A DNA stretch of 30,380 nucleotides from contig DAHWJX010000058.1 in NCBI GenBank assembly GCA_027343965.1, forward strand, positions 1 through 30,380. The letters are read 5' to 3'. Below, piece after piece: positions 23,433 to 30,380 of this stretch. A program made the position numbers and the translations under genes. The DNA is from JAKACU01 sp021821185. GTDB lineage: Bacteria; Bacillota; Bacilli; Alicyclobacillales; SLC66. Positions within the stretch are counted from its first letter, which is position 1. Each line of letters opens with the position of its first letter. The notes below the pieces were generated by a model that made no database searches, was not told where the DNA came from, and worked only from the letters and a program-made list of their open reading frames with translations.

Positions 23433-23873
23433 ATGGATCATGACATCAAGCCAAATATTCCGGAGTTATTGAAACGTGTTGGTCTTCGTGTAACTCCTCA
23501 ACGTGATGCTATCTTACGCCACATCATTGACCGCAAAGGACATATGTCAGCCGATCAGATCTATCGTTCCATGCAAGGAACATTGCCGAATTTGAGTGTG
23601 TCCACCGTGTACAATACCCTTAAGAGCTTGAGCGATGCCGGATTGATTCGGGAGATCAAGTTTGGTGATGGTGCTAGTCTTTTTGATGCCAATCGCGAAC
23701 CACATCACCACATGGTATGCACCGTGTGTGGAGAACTCTTTGATTTCTACTTGAAGGCGACGCCTGATCTTACCCATATAGCCCAACAGGCGCGTTTTCA
23801 TATCGATGAATGTCACATCGAAGTCAAGGGTATCTGCGATGCCTGTCAGCATCGTGAAGTAGATTTAACGTAA
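23433..23873 (+). CDS. perR: Peroxide-responsive repressor of the Fur family
   Basis: 146-residue Fur-family metalloregulator. The regulatory metal ligands of Bacillus subtilis PerR are all present at the same numbers: His37, Asp85, His91, His93 and Asp104; Asp104 (in ELFDF) distinguishes PerR from Fur. Structural zinc is held by Cys96/Cys99 (CTVC) and CDAC near 135-138. The helix-turn-helix spans about 50-75 (LSVSTVYNTLKSL). ATG 23433 follows GGAGG. With Fe bound it senses hydrogen peroxide by His oxidation. The neighbouring rubrerythrin gene has a good Per box. Confidence 0.92.
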   Translation: MDHDIKPNIPELLKRVGLRVTPQRDAILRHIIDRKGHMSADQIYRSMQGTLPNLSVSTVYNTLKSLSDAGLIREIKFGDGASLFDANREPHHHMVCTVCGELFDFYLKATPDLTHIAQQARFHIDECHIEVKGICDACQHREVDLT

Positions 23874-23886
23874 AGGGTGGTCTCGC

Positions 23887-23915
23887 TTTACTTTGTGTTC
23901 ATCGATTAGTATAAT
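23887..23915 (+). promoter_or_regulatory. Promoter of the rubrerythrin gene
   Basis: TTTACT (23887-23892), 17-nt spacer, TATAAT (23910-23915). Confidence 0.65.
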
Positions 23916-23924
23916 GAATGTATG

Positions 23925-23939
23925 TAATAATGATTATTA
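23925..23939. promoter_or_regulatory. Per box upstream of rubrerythrin
   Basis: TAATAAT-G-ATTATTA is a perfect 7-1-7 palindrome and matches the Per box TTATAATNATTATAA at 12 of 14 fixed positions. It starts 10 bp after the -10 box, where bound repressor would block initiation. Fur-family boxes are similar, so PerR is favoured mainly by the adjacent gene. Confidence 0.75.
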
Positions 23940-23977
23940 TGTAATTTTAATTTTAGTTTATGGGGAGGCTTCAATTC

Positions 23978-24406
23978 ATGGCGAATTTACAAGGAAGTCA
24001 AACAGCAGATAACTTGCGTGCGGCATTTGCAGGTGAATCACAAGCGAATCGGCGGTATTTGTATTTTGCAGAGAGGGCCGATCTTGAAGGTGCGGAAGAA
24101 GTTGCGCAACTGTTTCGCAGTATTTCAAACGGTGAGACGAAGCATGCATTTGGACATTTCGATCGCTTGCGCGAGTACGGGGAAGGCGATCCGGCCACGA
24201 AACTTCCGGTAGGCAATGTAAGAGAAATGCTGGCTTCAGCCATTGCTGGGGAAACCTACGAGTACACAGAAATGTATCCAGGCTTTGCAGCTAAAGCGCG
24301 TGAAGAAGGCTTCGAAGATATTGGCGAATGGATGGAAGTTATGGCTAAGGCCGAACGTGTTCATGCGCAACGTTTTCAAAAGCTGTTGGATTCTTTGTCA
24401 GAATAA
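23978..24406 (+). CDS. Rubrerythrin (diiron domain only)
   Basis: 142-residue ferritin-like peroxidase that reduces hydrogen peroxide using a diiron centre. Ligands are visible as Glu20 (AGESQANRRY), Glu53/His56 (GETKH), Glu92/Glu95 (GETYEY) and Glu126/His129 (AERVH). It ends after the four-helix bundle, with no C-terminal rubredoxin Cys pairs, like sulerythrin-type proteins of aerobes; electrons must come from a separate partner. ATG 23978 follows GGGGAGG. It is preceded by a Per box and followed closely by a DUF3501-type gene. Confidence 0.92.
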   Translation: MANLQGSQTADNLRAAFAGESQANRRYLYFAERADLEGAEEVAQLFRSISNGETKHAFGHFDRLREYGEGDPATKLPVGNVREMLASAIAGETYEYTEMYPGFAAKAREEGFEDIGEWMEVMAKAERVHAQRFQKLLDSLSE

Positions 24407-24422
24407 CGGAGGCGGCGATTCG

Positions 24423-25010
24423 GTGGAACGTACGATTTCGTTAAAAGATATTGCTCCGCTTGCTGTCTATCGACGTACGCGCGAAGACTATGTCAAGCGC
24501 ATGATTGACTATAAAAGGGCTCGGCGTTTCAAAATGTCGCCGTATATCTCGATATTATTTGAAAATCGCGATACTGTCCTATTCCAGATTCGGGAACTAG
24601 CGCATAGTGAAGATTTGACAGACCCGGAGGAACTTGCTGTTTACATCGAGATCTATTCTGGCATGTTGCCAGGTGAGCATGAACTATCGGCCACCTTGTT
24701 TATTGAGATGGATGAACAACAGAAGTTGCAGGATCTGTTAGTCGCACTAAAGGGTATTGAACATCATCTCACGTTGCAAGTGGGCGATGTAGTCATACCT
24801 GCTGTGTTTGAGGAAGTTCATGATGATCGAGACTTTACGACGAGCGTTCATTACTTGAAATTTCCTTTGAACCAGGCTGCGTTAGACGCATTTGCTGCGA
24901 TAGGGAGCGGTGATGCAATCCCGGTGTCGCTTTCCCTCGATCATCCGAAGCTGCAAGCAAACGTATCATTAACGAGAGATACGATCGACAGTCTCGTCAA
25001 CGATCTCTGA
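24423..25010 (+). CDS. DUF3501-family protein
   Basis: 195-residue soluble protein resembling the DUF3501 family, which is often found beside rubrerythrin genes; its biochemical role is not known to me. Visible features are the N-terminal RTISLKDIAPLAVYRRTRED, an acidic central region (ELAHSEDLTDPEELAVYIEI) and no Cys residues, signal peptide or membrane helix. GTG 24423 is chosen with GGAGG 10 nt upstream; a longer frame starting at 24243 runs inside rbr and is unlikely. It begins 16 nt after rbr and shares its terminator, so it is co-transcribed under peroxide control. Confidence 0.7.
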   Translation: MERTISLKDIAPLAVYRRTREDYVKRMIDYKRARRFKMSPYISILFENRDTVLFQIRELAHSEDLTDPEELAVYIEIYSGMLPGEHELSATLFIEMDEQQKLQDLLVALKGIEHHLTLQVGDVVIPAVFEEVHDDRDFTTSVHYLKFPLNQAALDAFAAIGSGDAIPVSLSLDHPKLQANVSLTRDTIDSLVNDL

Positions 25011-25035
25011 AGTAGCTATAACTTTTAGAAGGAAT

Positions 25036-25065
25036 AGGCCATGGTGGTTAAACCATGGCCTTTTT
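25036..25065 (+). terminator. Terminator of the rbr operon
   Basis: AGGCCATGGT (25036-25045) with ACCATGGCCT (25052-25061), 6-nt loop, and TTTTT run. Confidence 0.9.
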
Positions 25066-25091
25066 GTGAGACCTTAGTACAAATGGATACT
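25064..25091 (+). promoter_or_regulatory. Promoter candidate of the alcohol dehydrogenase gene
   Basis: TTGTGA (25064-25069), 16-nt spacer, GATACT (25086-25091). It starts within the T tract of the preceding terminator. Confidence 0.45.
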
Positions 25092-25114
25092 CTATCCTAG
25101 AAAGGTGATCTAAC

Positions 25115-26317
25115 ATGTTGAATTTTTCGCTTCATACACCGACGCGCATTGTATTTGGACAAGGTGAGGTCGATCGTGCCGGCGATATTATCAAAGAGTA
25201 CGGGAAAAAAGTGTTGATCGTGACGGGACGATCTTCGACAAAAAAGACGGGTGTTCTTGATCGTGTAGTACGGTCTTTGCAAAAGTCTGGGGTGGCCTCG
25301 GTCATATTCGATCGTGTCGAGCCCAATCCGCGTGCGCAAACGGTGGATGAGGCAGGTCGCATGGCTCGGGAGGAACACTGTGATTTGGTGCTCGGCCTAG
25401 GTGGCGGTTCAGCGATGGATGCCGCAAAAGCTATCGCGACTGTGGCTGTATCTTCACGCCCCATTCATGAGTATATTCGTGGAAATAGCACGGGACTTTG
25501 GCAACAGTTGCTGCCGATTCAACAAGCACTTCCTATCGTGACGATACCGACTTTAGCTGCAACTGGCTCGGAGGCAAACGGTGGCGCCGTAATCACCAAT
25601 TGGGAAACGAAAGAAAAGGCTGGTATCAACGGACCTGCCCTATTTCCTCAGGTAGCCATTCTTGACCCTGAGTTAACGTATACCGTGCCAGCAAATTACA
25701 CGGCTGATGGAGCCGTGGACATATTTACGCACCTTTATGAAGGTTACGTAACTGGTGATGAATATGCCAACGTTCAGGATGAAATTACGGAAGCGTTGAT
25801 GCGTAACGCTGTACTCTTTGCCAAACCGGCTATTGACGATCCGCAAAATTATGAGGCACGCGCTCATCTCTTGTGGACAAGTACACTGGCTCTTGTGGGC
25901 ATCGCCAATGCTGGACGCGGCGGGAGTTTTCCGGTGCATGCGATAGAGCATACGTTGTCTGCTCATTATGATATTTCACATGGACGTGGGCTAGCGATCT
26001 TAGCTCCAGCGTATTTTGCAACGGTAATCAAGCAAGACCGTCCGCGACGACTTGCTCGATTAGGTCGTCGTGTATTCGATGTGACACTTGAAGATGATGT
26101 GCAAGCAGCACAAGCGGCTATTGAGGCAATGGTACGTTGGTTCAAGGAAATTGGGACATTTGATACCTTGAAAAACGTCGGTGTACAACGATCCGATCTA
26201 GAAATGATGGCACAAGAAACCATTCGCATCGGTGGACTTGGGCAAGGCACACTTGCTGCGACGCATCCTTTGTCAATGCAAGAGGTACTTACCATTTATG
26301 AAGCGGTTTATGAATGA
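25115..26317 (+). CDS. Iron-containing alcohol dehydrogenase
   Basis: 400-residue group III (Fe-type) alcohol dehydrogenase, closest in pattern to butanol dehydrogenases of the YugJ/BdhA kind, which reduce aldehydes with NAD(P)H. The nucleotide-binding region is LVLGLGGGSAMDAAKAIA (about 91-108), followed by PTLAATGSEAN (about 147-157). Metal ligands are the Asp in DGAVDIFTH and the His residues in FPVHAIEHTLSAHYDISHG (about 271-289). ATG 25115 follows AAAGGTGATC. It is a single-gene unit flanked by terminators. Preferred aldehyde and cofactor cannot be read from sequence. Confidence 0.88.
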   Translation: MLNFSLHTPTRIVFGQGEVDRAGDIIKEYGKKVLIVTGRSSTKKTGVLDRVVRSLQKSGVASVIFDRVEPNPRAQTVDEAGRMAREEHCDLVLGLGGGSAMDAAKAIATVAVSSRPIHEYIRGNSTGLWQQLLPIQQALPIVTIPTLAATGSEANGGAVITNWETKEKAGINGPALFPQVAILDPELTYTVPANYTADGAVDIFTHLYEGYVTGDEYANVQDEITEALMRNAVLFAKPAIDDPQNYEARAHLLWTSTLALVGIANAGRGGSFPVHAIEHTLSAHYDISHGRGLAILAPAYFATVIKQDRPRRLARLGRRVFDVTLEDDVQAAQAAIEAMVRWFKEIGTFDTLKNVGVQRSDLEMMAQETIRIGGLGQGTLAATHPLSMQEVLTIYEAVYE

Positions 26318-26354
26318 TGAGACGATAACTTTGGGCAGGATCTAAAAGAGTAGG

Positions 26355-26409
26355 CACGTCTTTTGCACACGATAGCAATTTTGTCGTCGTGCAAAAAACG
26401 TGTTTTTTT
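26355..26409 (+). terminator. Terminator after alcohol dehydrogenase
   Basis: CACG/CGTG outer stem with TTGCAC/GTGCAA-type inner pairing, ending in seven T residues (26403-26409). Confidence 0.65.
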
Positions 26410-26522
26410 AACGTCATTATTAGTGATACACAGGATGAGATGTTCGTGAATTCGTCTAGCCCGTTTGCCGAAGTCCTCCATATAGTAATAGGGAAAAGGC
26501 ACGTTGTGGGAGGCATCTAGGT

Positions 26523-27296
26523 ATGGAATCTGTGGTCGATATTGTCGTCATCAGCTACAACACAAAAAATCTCCTGCTCGCGTGTTTGCAACAGCTTGCG
26601 TTGTATACAGATGAACCACACCGCGTGATTGTTGTCGACAATGCCAGTAGGGATGGTACACCAGAAACCTTACAGAAAACAATTGAGGAATACCAATGGA
26701 GTCACGTGCAAATCATAGCCAACCTTCACAATGTTGGCTATGCCAAGGCATGCAATCAGGGCATTAAAGCAGGTACTAGCCCCTACATTTTGCTACTGAA
26801 CAGCGATGTGTTAGTAACACCGGGGTGGTTAACACCGCTCATCGATTGCATGAAGGAAGATTCGAAAATTGCTGTGGTTGGCCCCAAAATGATCGATGAG
26901 AAGGGTCGCATTACAGGTGCAGGTATAGTTGGGACCTACGAAAAACATGTGCCTAGAGGTTATCTCGAAGTCGATGCACCTGGCAAATATGAGGAAGAAG
27001 AAGATTGTTTTAGTGTTTGTGGTGCAGCCTACTTGATCCTTCGAGCCAATTTGCCAGTACTTGGTCTATTTGATGAGCATTATTTTTTTTACTTTGAAGA
27101 GACCGATTACTCTTTACAAGCTCGCACCAAAGGATTTCGGATAGTATATTGCCCCAAATCGAAAATCTATCATCTTCAGGGAAAAAGTAGTCAAGATCAC
27201 GGACAACTGCGGCGATATTTTGAAGAGAGTGAATCCTATTTTCGGAGGAAATGGATGCCGGTGTTTGAACACAATAAGGGGATGAATGATTTATGA
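26523..27296 (+). CDS. GT2 glycosyltransferase 1
   Basis: 257-residue inverting family 2 glycosyltransferase, GT-A fold, rhamnosyltransferase-like. Nucleotide-sugar binding is marked by VVISYNTKN (8-16) and VVDNASRDGT (37-46), and the metal-binding DXD equivalent by LLLNSDVLV (about 90-98). The acceptor region includes FFYFEETDYSLQARTKGFR, typical for this group. It has no membrane segment. ATG follows GGGAGG. It opens a five-gene block and overlaps the next gene by 4 nt. The acceptor is unknown; a surface or spore polymer is a reasonable guess. Confidence 0.86.
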   Translation: MESVVDIVVISYNTKNLLLACLQQLALYTDEPHRVIVVDNASRDGTPETLQKTIEEYQWSHVQIIANLHNVGYAKACNQGIKAGTSPYILLLNSDVLVTPGWLTPLIDCMKEDSKIAVVGPKMIDEKGRITGAGIVGTYEKHVPRGYLEVDAPGKYEEEEDCFSVCGAAYLILRANLPVLGLFDEHYFFYFEETDYSLQARTKGFRIVYCPKSKIYHLQGKSSQDHGQLRRYFEESESYFRRKWMPVFEHNKGMNDL

Positions 27297-28015
27297 CGCT
27301 TGTGCGCAAAGGACACGGTAATAAATTAACGGCCATGATACAAGTGCGAAATGAAGCCAATCGTTACTTGCGTCGGGTCTTGGATGATCTGTCTGCCTAT
27401 GTTGATGAGATTGTCATCTTGGATGATGATTCCACAGATGACACATTAGAGATATGCAAGTCATACAACAAGGTGGTCTCTCTGGGACATTCCCAACAGT
27501 CCACTTATGGGATCAATGAGGCAATCTTAAAACGACGCTTATTTAGGCGCACAGTTGCCACCAAACCCGATTGGATTCTAGCTATTGATGCTGATGAAAT
27601 TATTGAAGAAAAAGTGAAAACAGAGGTGCGTTCTTTGATTGATCAGACGGAAATAGATTGGTACGCGTTTCGATTCTATCATTTTTGGAATAGTGAGACC
27701 CATTATCGCGTGGACAAACTTTGGGCACCAACACAATATGGTCCTCGCTTATTTCGCTATATTCCGAATGCCGTGTATCTATGGAACGATCAGGCACTAC
27801 ATGGCGGTAGTTTACCAATCAACTTGGTGGCTGATTTTCCTGGAGCTAATTCGGAACTTCGGATCAAACACTTTGGCTATGCAGGTTCGCAGGAAGACAT
27901 CTTGCGCAAGTACACATTTTATACGGCCCGTGACCCACACTCGAAGTTTTGCCCGCGCAGTCATTACGATTCGATGCTTGATGAGAATCCTGTTCTTGAA
28001 GAATGGGTGGAATGA
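27293..28015 (+). CDS. GT2 glycosyltransferase 2
   Basis: 240-residue family 2 glycosyltransferase of a different subgroup from its neighbours. Motifs are AMIQVRNEANRYL (14-26), IVILDDDSTDDT (40-51) and the DXD-type motif LAIDADEI (about 95-102). A Trp/Tyr/His-rich acceptor region follows (FRFYHFWNSETHYRVDKLW). The ATG overlaps the TGA of glycosyltransferase 1 (ATGA), so translation is coupled. Its fold resembles the SunS/WaaE type, which add sugars to peptides or to lipid-linked glycans; the substrate here is not known. Confidence 0.84.
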   Translation: MTLVRKGHGNKLTAMIQVRNEANRYLRRVLDDLSAYVDEIVILDDDSTDDTLEICKSYNKVVSLGHSQQSTYGINEAILKRRLFRRTVATKPDWILAIDADEIIEEKVKTEVRSLIDQTEIDWYAFRFYHFWNSETHYRVDKLWAPTQYGPRLFRYIPNAVYLWNDQALHGGSLPINLVADFPGANSELRIKHFGYAGSQEDILRKYTFYTARDPHSKFCPRSHYDSMLDENPVLEEWVE

Positions 28016-28017
28016 TA

Positions 28018-28881
28018 ATGGATTCCAATCTCCTAGCCATTGTTGTTGTCAGTTTTTCTACGAGTCAAAAGACGGAGCAATGTTTGCGCCTGTTACTACG
28101 TTATACAGATCGTCCCTTTCACATCTATGTGGTGGATAATGCCTCAACAGATGAATCGAAAAGCATGCTGTTGAATTTTCAAGAGCATGCTAAAGATTTT
28201 TGTTCGGTGTATTTCCTTGAACAAAATGTTGGCTACACCCGAGCGATTGAGGCCGTATTGAGAAATGCCCCGTCGGATGCTGATCTGTGTTTTATTAATC
28301 CCGATGTTTATGTAGGCCCCAAATGGGCGAGCCGTTTAACCCAGATGCTTTATCAAGCAACTGCAATTGCAGCTGTGGCACCGATTGCTCATGGAATTGG
28401 CGGTGCGCAGGATATTGTCTCCTATTATCAAAGTATTTGCCCTATCGAATACAGTGAAAGTGCTGTGGCTCTTGTAAATGAAAGGTTGCAAGAGATACCG
28501 ATTAGGGCTGTGACCGCCAAACTACTTCAAGGTACTATGCTTTTAATAAAGCGGGACGCATGGAAGGACATTGGTTCATTTGATCCCGGATGTATTTGCG
28601 CAGCGGATGATGCTGATTGGTGCCTTAGGGCGCGTCTCAAAGGATACATCCTCATTGTCGCTCTTGACACATTCGTGTGGCATGATGATCACAGCTCATT
28701 TCAAAAACTCGATGATGGGGGATCATTATGGATTAACGAAAGTTGGGCTTATTTTAATAAAAAGTGGGCCGGACAATTCGATCATCTGACATGGGATGAT
28801 TTGTTTGTAAACGCGAAAACGACGACGCATCCTCCTTATGTTTATGTGAAATATGGTAACGACTATGGCGTTTCGCCGTGA
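28018..28881 (+). CDS. GT2 glycosyltransferase 3
   Basis: 287-residue family 2 glycosyltransferase, clearly related to glycosyltransferase 1: VVVSFSTSQKTEQC, then YTDRPFHIYVVDNASTDES, which mirrors YTDEPHRVIVVDNASRDGT. The DXD region reads FINPDVYVG. The C-terminal part has CAADDADWCLRARLKGY, the ED-type catalytic region. ATG 28018 lies 7 nt after GGGTGG and just past the previous stop. It probably arose by duplication of gene 1 with the unrelated gene 2 between them. Confidence 0.84.
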   Translation: MDSNLLAIVVVSFSTSQKTEQCLRLLLRYTDRPFHIYVVDNASTDESKSMLLNFQEHAKDFCSVYFLEQNVGYTRAIEAVLRNAPSDADLCFINPDVYVGPKWASRLTQMLYQATAIAAVAPIAHGIGGAQDIVSYYQSICPIEYSESAVALVNERLQEIPIRAVTAKLLQGTMLLIKRDAWKDIGSFDPGCICAADDADWCLRARLKGYILIVALDTFVWHDDHSSFQKLDDGGSLWINESWAYFNKKWAGQFDHLTWDDLFVNAKTTTHPPYVYVKYGNDYGVSP

Positions 28882-28950
28882 TCTTGGCCATTTTTGATGC
28901 GTACACATACAGAGCAGTAGAGTAAATGATGAAAGTTGAGGGATGTAAAC

Positions 28951-29415
28951 ATGCCCAATACCCCGCTTGCTGTGGGTGTTATTCGTACGAGAAAGATCGT
29001 AGCTAATTCCTTGCAGATCAAACACACGGTACCTTTGCACCGCAGTTTGGAAAAACAAGTACAAATATTGCGCGAAAAAGTGCGTCGGTTGCGACACCAA
29101 GTACAGGATTTGGAAAAACAGATCTATGAACTTCGTCATGAGTTGCATCACGAGGTACGCCGCATTAATCGTGAGATTCATGATCTACAGGTGACTGTGG
29201 CCGGGATACAAACGCAAATTACTAACGGGCAGACGGTTAATCCTAGCCTCCAAGCATTTTTTGCGAGTAAGCAAGGGCAGATGGTTACTGTGACTACAAC
29301 TGCCGGTACAGTTTCTGGAACGGTAACGATTGTAACGCCTGATTCTGTTGAGTTGGTGGCAACAAATCAAGATATCTTACTAATTCCGTACAGTCAAATT
29401 TCAGCTGTTCAGTGA
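28951..29415 (+). CDS. Coiled-coil protein with C-terminal DUF2642-like barrel
   Basis: 154-residue protein. Residues about 30-92 form a strongly charged heptad coiled coil (SLEKQVQILREKVRRLRHQV and beyond). Residues about 100-154 resemble the small DUF2642/Sm-like barrel: QAFFASKQGQMVTVTTTAGT, then SGTVTIVTPDSVELV and ILLIPYSQISAV. No signal peptide. ATG 28951 follows GAGGGA. DUF2642-type proteins occur in spore-forming Bacilli, so a spore-coat or exosporium role is possible but unproven. Its placement after three glycosyltransferases may mean it is a carrier or scaffold. Confidence 0.6.
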   Translation: MPNTPLAVGVIRTRKIVANSLQIKHTVPLHRSLEKQVQILREKVRRLRHQVQDLEKQIYELRHELHHEVRRINREIHDLQVTVAGIQTQITNGQTVNPSLQAFFASKQGQMVTVTTTAGTVSGTVTIVTPDSVELVATNQDILLIPYSQISAVQ

Positions 29416-29428
29416 GGAGGATCAGGTG

Positions 29429-29629
29429 ATGAACTTTCAAACGCTACTTTCGACTTTTGTGGGTCGCAAAGTTGAAGTGACGGTACCTAACACAATGTAT
29501 GAGGGGACTCTTACATCGGTGCAAACAGGAACGATTCAAGTGACTGAACCTCCGATTTTATATGCGCCACCGGTTGTTGTCACCATTACTATGGGTAGCA
29601 TTGAACTTGTTCGTGTGTTAGCGTCTTGA
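29429..29629 (+). CDS. Small DUF2642-like barrel protein
   Basis: 66-residue protein consisting of just the barrel: FVGRKVEVTVPNTMYEGTLT then SVQTGTIQVTEPP and VVVTITMGSIELVRVL. It repeats the pattern of the C-terminal part of the preceding protein and starts 13 nt after it, with GAGGAGG 8 nt before ATG 29429, so both are co-translated. It probably forms beta-barrel oligomers with its neighbour. Function unknown. Confidence 0.6.
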   Translation: MNFQTLLSTFVGRKVEVTVPNTMYEGTLTSVQTGTIQVTEPPILYAPPVVVTITMGSIELVRVLAS

Positions 29630-29644
29630 TGTTTCTCTGGCGAT

Positions 29645-29674
29645 CCGAAAGAAGAACTTCGATGGATCTTTCGG
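29645..29674 (+). terminator. Terminator candidate after the glycosyltransferase block
   Basis: CCGAAAGA (29645-29652) pairs with TCTTTCGG (29667-29674). Only a short T run follows (GATTTTAC). Confidence 0.55.
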
Positions 29675-29760
29675 GTTGCTGATTTTACATAGTGAAAAGG
29701 TTGGATGTAGTACTCTGGATAATAATGTTGTTATTTTATGGATGGTGAGGCAGATTAACC

Positions 29761-29825
29761 CCGCCTTATTGGCGGTATACGTTCATGCGTGATCCTCCTG
29801 AATTCACAATCTCGCGAACAGGAGG
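29761..29825 (+). other. Gene-poor stretch with two short inverted repeats
   Basis: The 290 bases from 29630 to 29919 hold no gene I can assign. Besides the terminator there are CCGCC/GGCGG (29761-29775) and CCTCCTG (29794-29800) with CAGGAGG (29819-29825). The latter would hide a good Shine-Dalgarno sequence GGAGG that precedes a GTG-started open frame (29828-30106). That frame runs into the antisense of the next gene, and only its first 35-40 codons look protein-like. Confidence 0.4.
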
Positions 29826-29919
29826 TAGTGTCCAATCTATTTACTGGGCTTAAGAGTCCCCATAGGAAACCAATTGATCTACTCGTGGCAGAGGTCAGCG
29901 ATGAACTTAAGAAACTGAA

Positions 29920-30372
29920 CTACGAATATAACACTTTATTCTGGTTACGGGCTGGTTTGATACATAGAGCAAGTACGATGAATAATGGTCCTGAGTTAAG
30001 ATCAGTTCCCAGTGGCGATAGGATTTGTCCAAATCCTTCTCCTGCCCACCAGATGAAGAGTGCCAATACGAGAGAGAGCCAAAAGCCAACTATAATTATC
30101 TTCTGATGACTCTTGATTAAGAGCAGGATGCCTGTCACCCACATGAGGATTGCAAAAAGTAAAGTAACAAATACGGGATGTATAGCTGCCAAATGATTAA
30201 AAATGTCTAGGGAAAAAAGGCCATTCATCCCGCTTTGAGTAAGAAAAACGGGTTGGAGTTGAAGTAGGCCACCAATAATCCACAAAATAGCTAAACTGTA
30301 TCGAGCAACTTCAGACCATTTTTGTTGTAGCCTTCCCTTTTTTTCTGCTTCTTCATCTCTCGGCCAGATCAT
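29920..30372 (-). CDS. Small integral membrane protein (start may lie outside window)
   Basis: 150 visible residues with a charged N-terminus (PRDEEAEKKGRLQQK) and four to five hydrophobic helices: about 24-40, 60-85, 88-108 and 120-138. The segment FIWWAGEGFGQILSPLGTDL NSGPL (split here at residue 123) recalls a family of uncharacterised membrane proteins of thermophilic and acidophilic bacteria with a conserved W..GEGFG...T motif. No signature of a known transporter. The ATG at 30372 is 8 nt from the window end, so its ribosome binding site cannot be seen and the true start could be upstream. It ends convergently to the glycosyltransferase block. Confidence 0.6.
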   Translation of the reverse strand: MIWPRDEEAEKKGRLQQKWSEVARYSLAILWIIGGLLQLQPVFLTQSGMNGLFSLDIFNHLAAIHPVFVTLLFAILMWVTGILLLIKSHQKIIIVGFWLSLVLALFIWWAGEGFGQILSPLGTDLNSGPLFIVLALCIKPARNQNKVLYS

Positions 30373-30380
30373 GATACCAA

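Noticed and set aside
24243..24422. N-terminal extension of the DUF3501-type protein inside rbr
   Set aside because: It overlaps rbr in another frame; GTG 24423 with GGAGG gives the family-like start RTISLKDIAP.
1..30380. CRISPR arrays, insertion sequences, tRNA or rRNA genes
   Set aside because: No regularly spaced direct repeats, transposase-like frames, tRNA-like cloverleaf with CCA-type end or rRNA-like conserved stretches were seen.

Overview
The window reads as chromosomal DNA of a Gram-positive, spore-former-like member of the Bacilli. Evidence: SinI/SinR and TapA-SipW-TasA homologues, a PerR with all five regulatory metal ligands, purine-rich ribosome binding sites of the GGAGG type, frequent GTG/TTG starts and sigma-A-like promoters. 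The protein flavour is compatible with Alicyclobacillaceae or relatives, but that placement is inference. I see no rRNA, tRNA, CRISPR array, insertion sequence or phage gene.

Layout. 1-1104: 3' part of a type I pullulanase. 1232-1795: FMN-binding oxidase-like protein. 1883-2842 (-): CE7 acetyl esterase. 2933-7180: a compact biofilm-fibre module, consisting of a TapA-like gene, sipW, two TasA/camelysin-like genes, the remnant of a third, then a cyclic-di-GMP-I riboswitch leading into sinI, and sinR with its own promoter. 7199-8110: MscS-type channel. 8158-18207: nucleoside island, with deoD divergent from a GntR/UTRA regulator that is followed by a BMP-type nucleoside ABC importer (binding protein, tandem ATPase, two permeases) and deoB, deoC, pdp and cdd. 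18300-21883: heterodimeric ABC exporter. 21985-23301: solitary xylose isomerase behind a palindromic operator. 23433-25010: perR, rubrerythrin and a DUF3501-type gene with a near-consensus Per box. 25115-26317: iron-containing alcohol dehydrogenase. 26523-29629: three GT2 glycosyltransferases and two small beta-barrel (DUF2642-like) proteins, one with a long coiled coil. 29920-30372 (-): small membrane protein at the window edge.

Main point of interest. The 4.2-kb block 2933-7180 appears to be a closed regulatory circuit. A c-di-GMP-I aptamer (about 6386-6490) precedes the SinI anti-repressor gene. SinI should neutralise SinR, and two identically spaced inverted repeats GTTC-N8-GAAC overlap and follow the -10 box of the fibre operon, where SinR would bind. 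The 3' strand of aptamer helix P1 overlaps a segment able to pair with the sinI Shine-Dalgarno region, which suggests an ON switch: c-di-GMP, then SinI, then release of SinR, then matrix fibre synthesis. In the classical Bacillus subtilis circuit sinI is controlled by Spo0A~P; direct coupling to c-di-GMP by a riboswitch would be a different wiring.

The nucleoside island gives a complete route from uptake through phosphorolysis (DeoD, Pdp) and deamination (Cdd) to pentose phosphates (DeoB, DeoC). The perR-rbr block is a peroxide-stress unit. The glycosyltransferase block probably modifies a surface or spore polymer, but its substrate cannot be read from the sequence.
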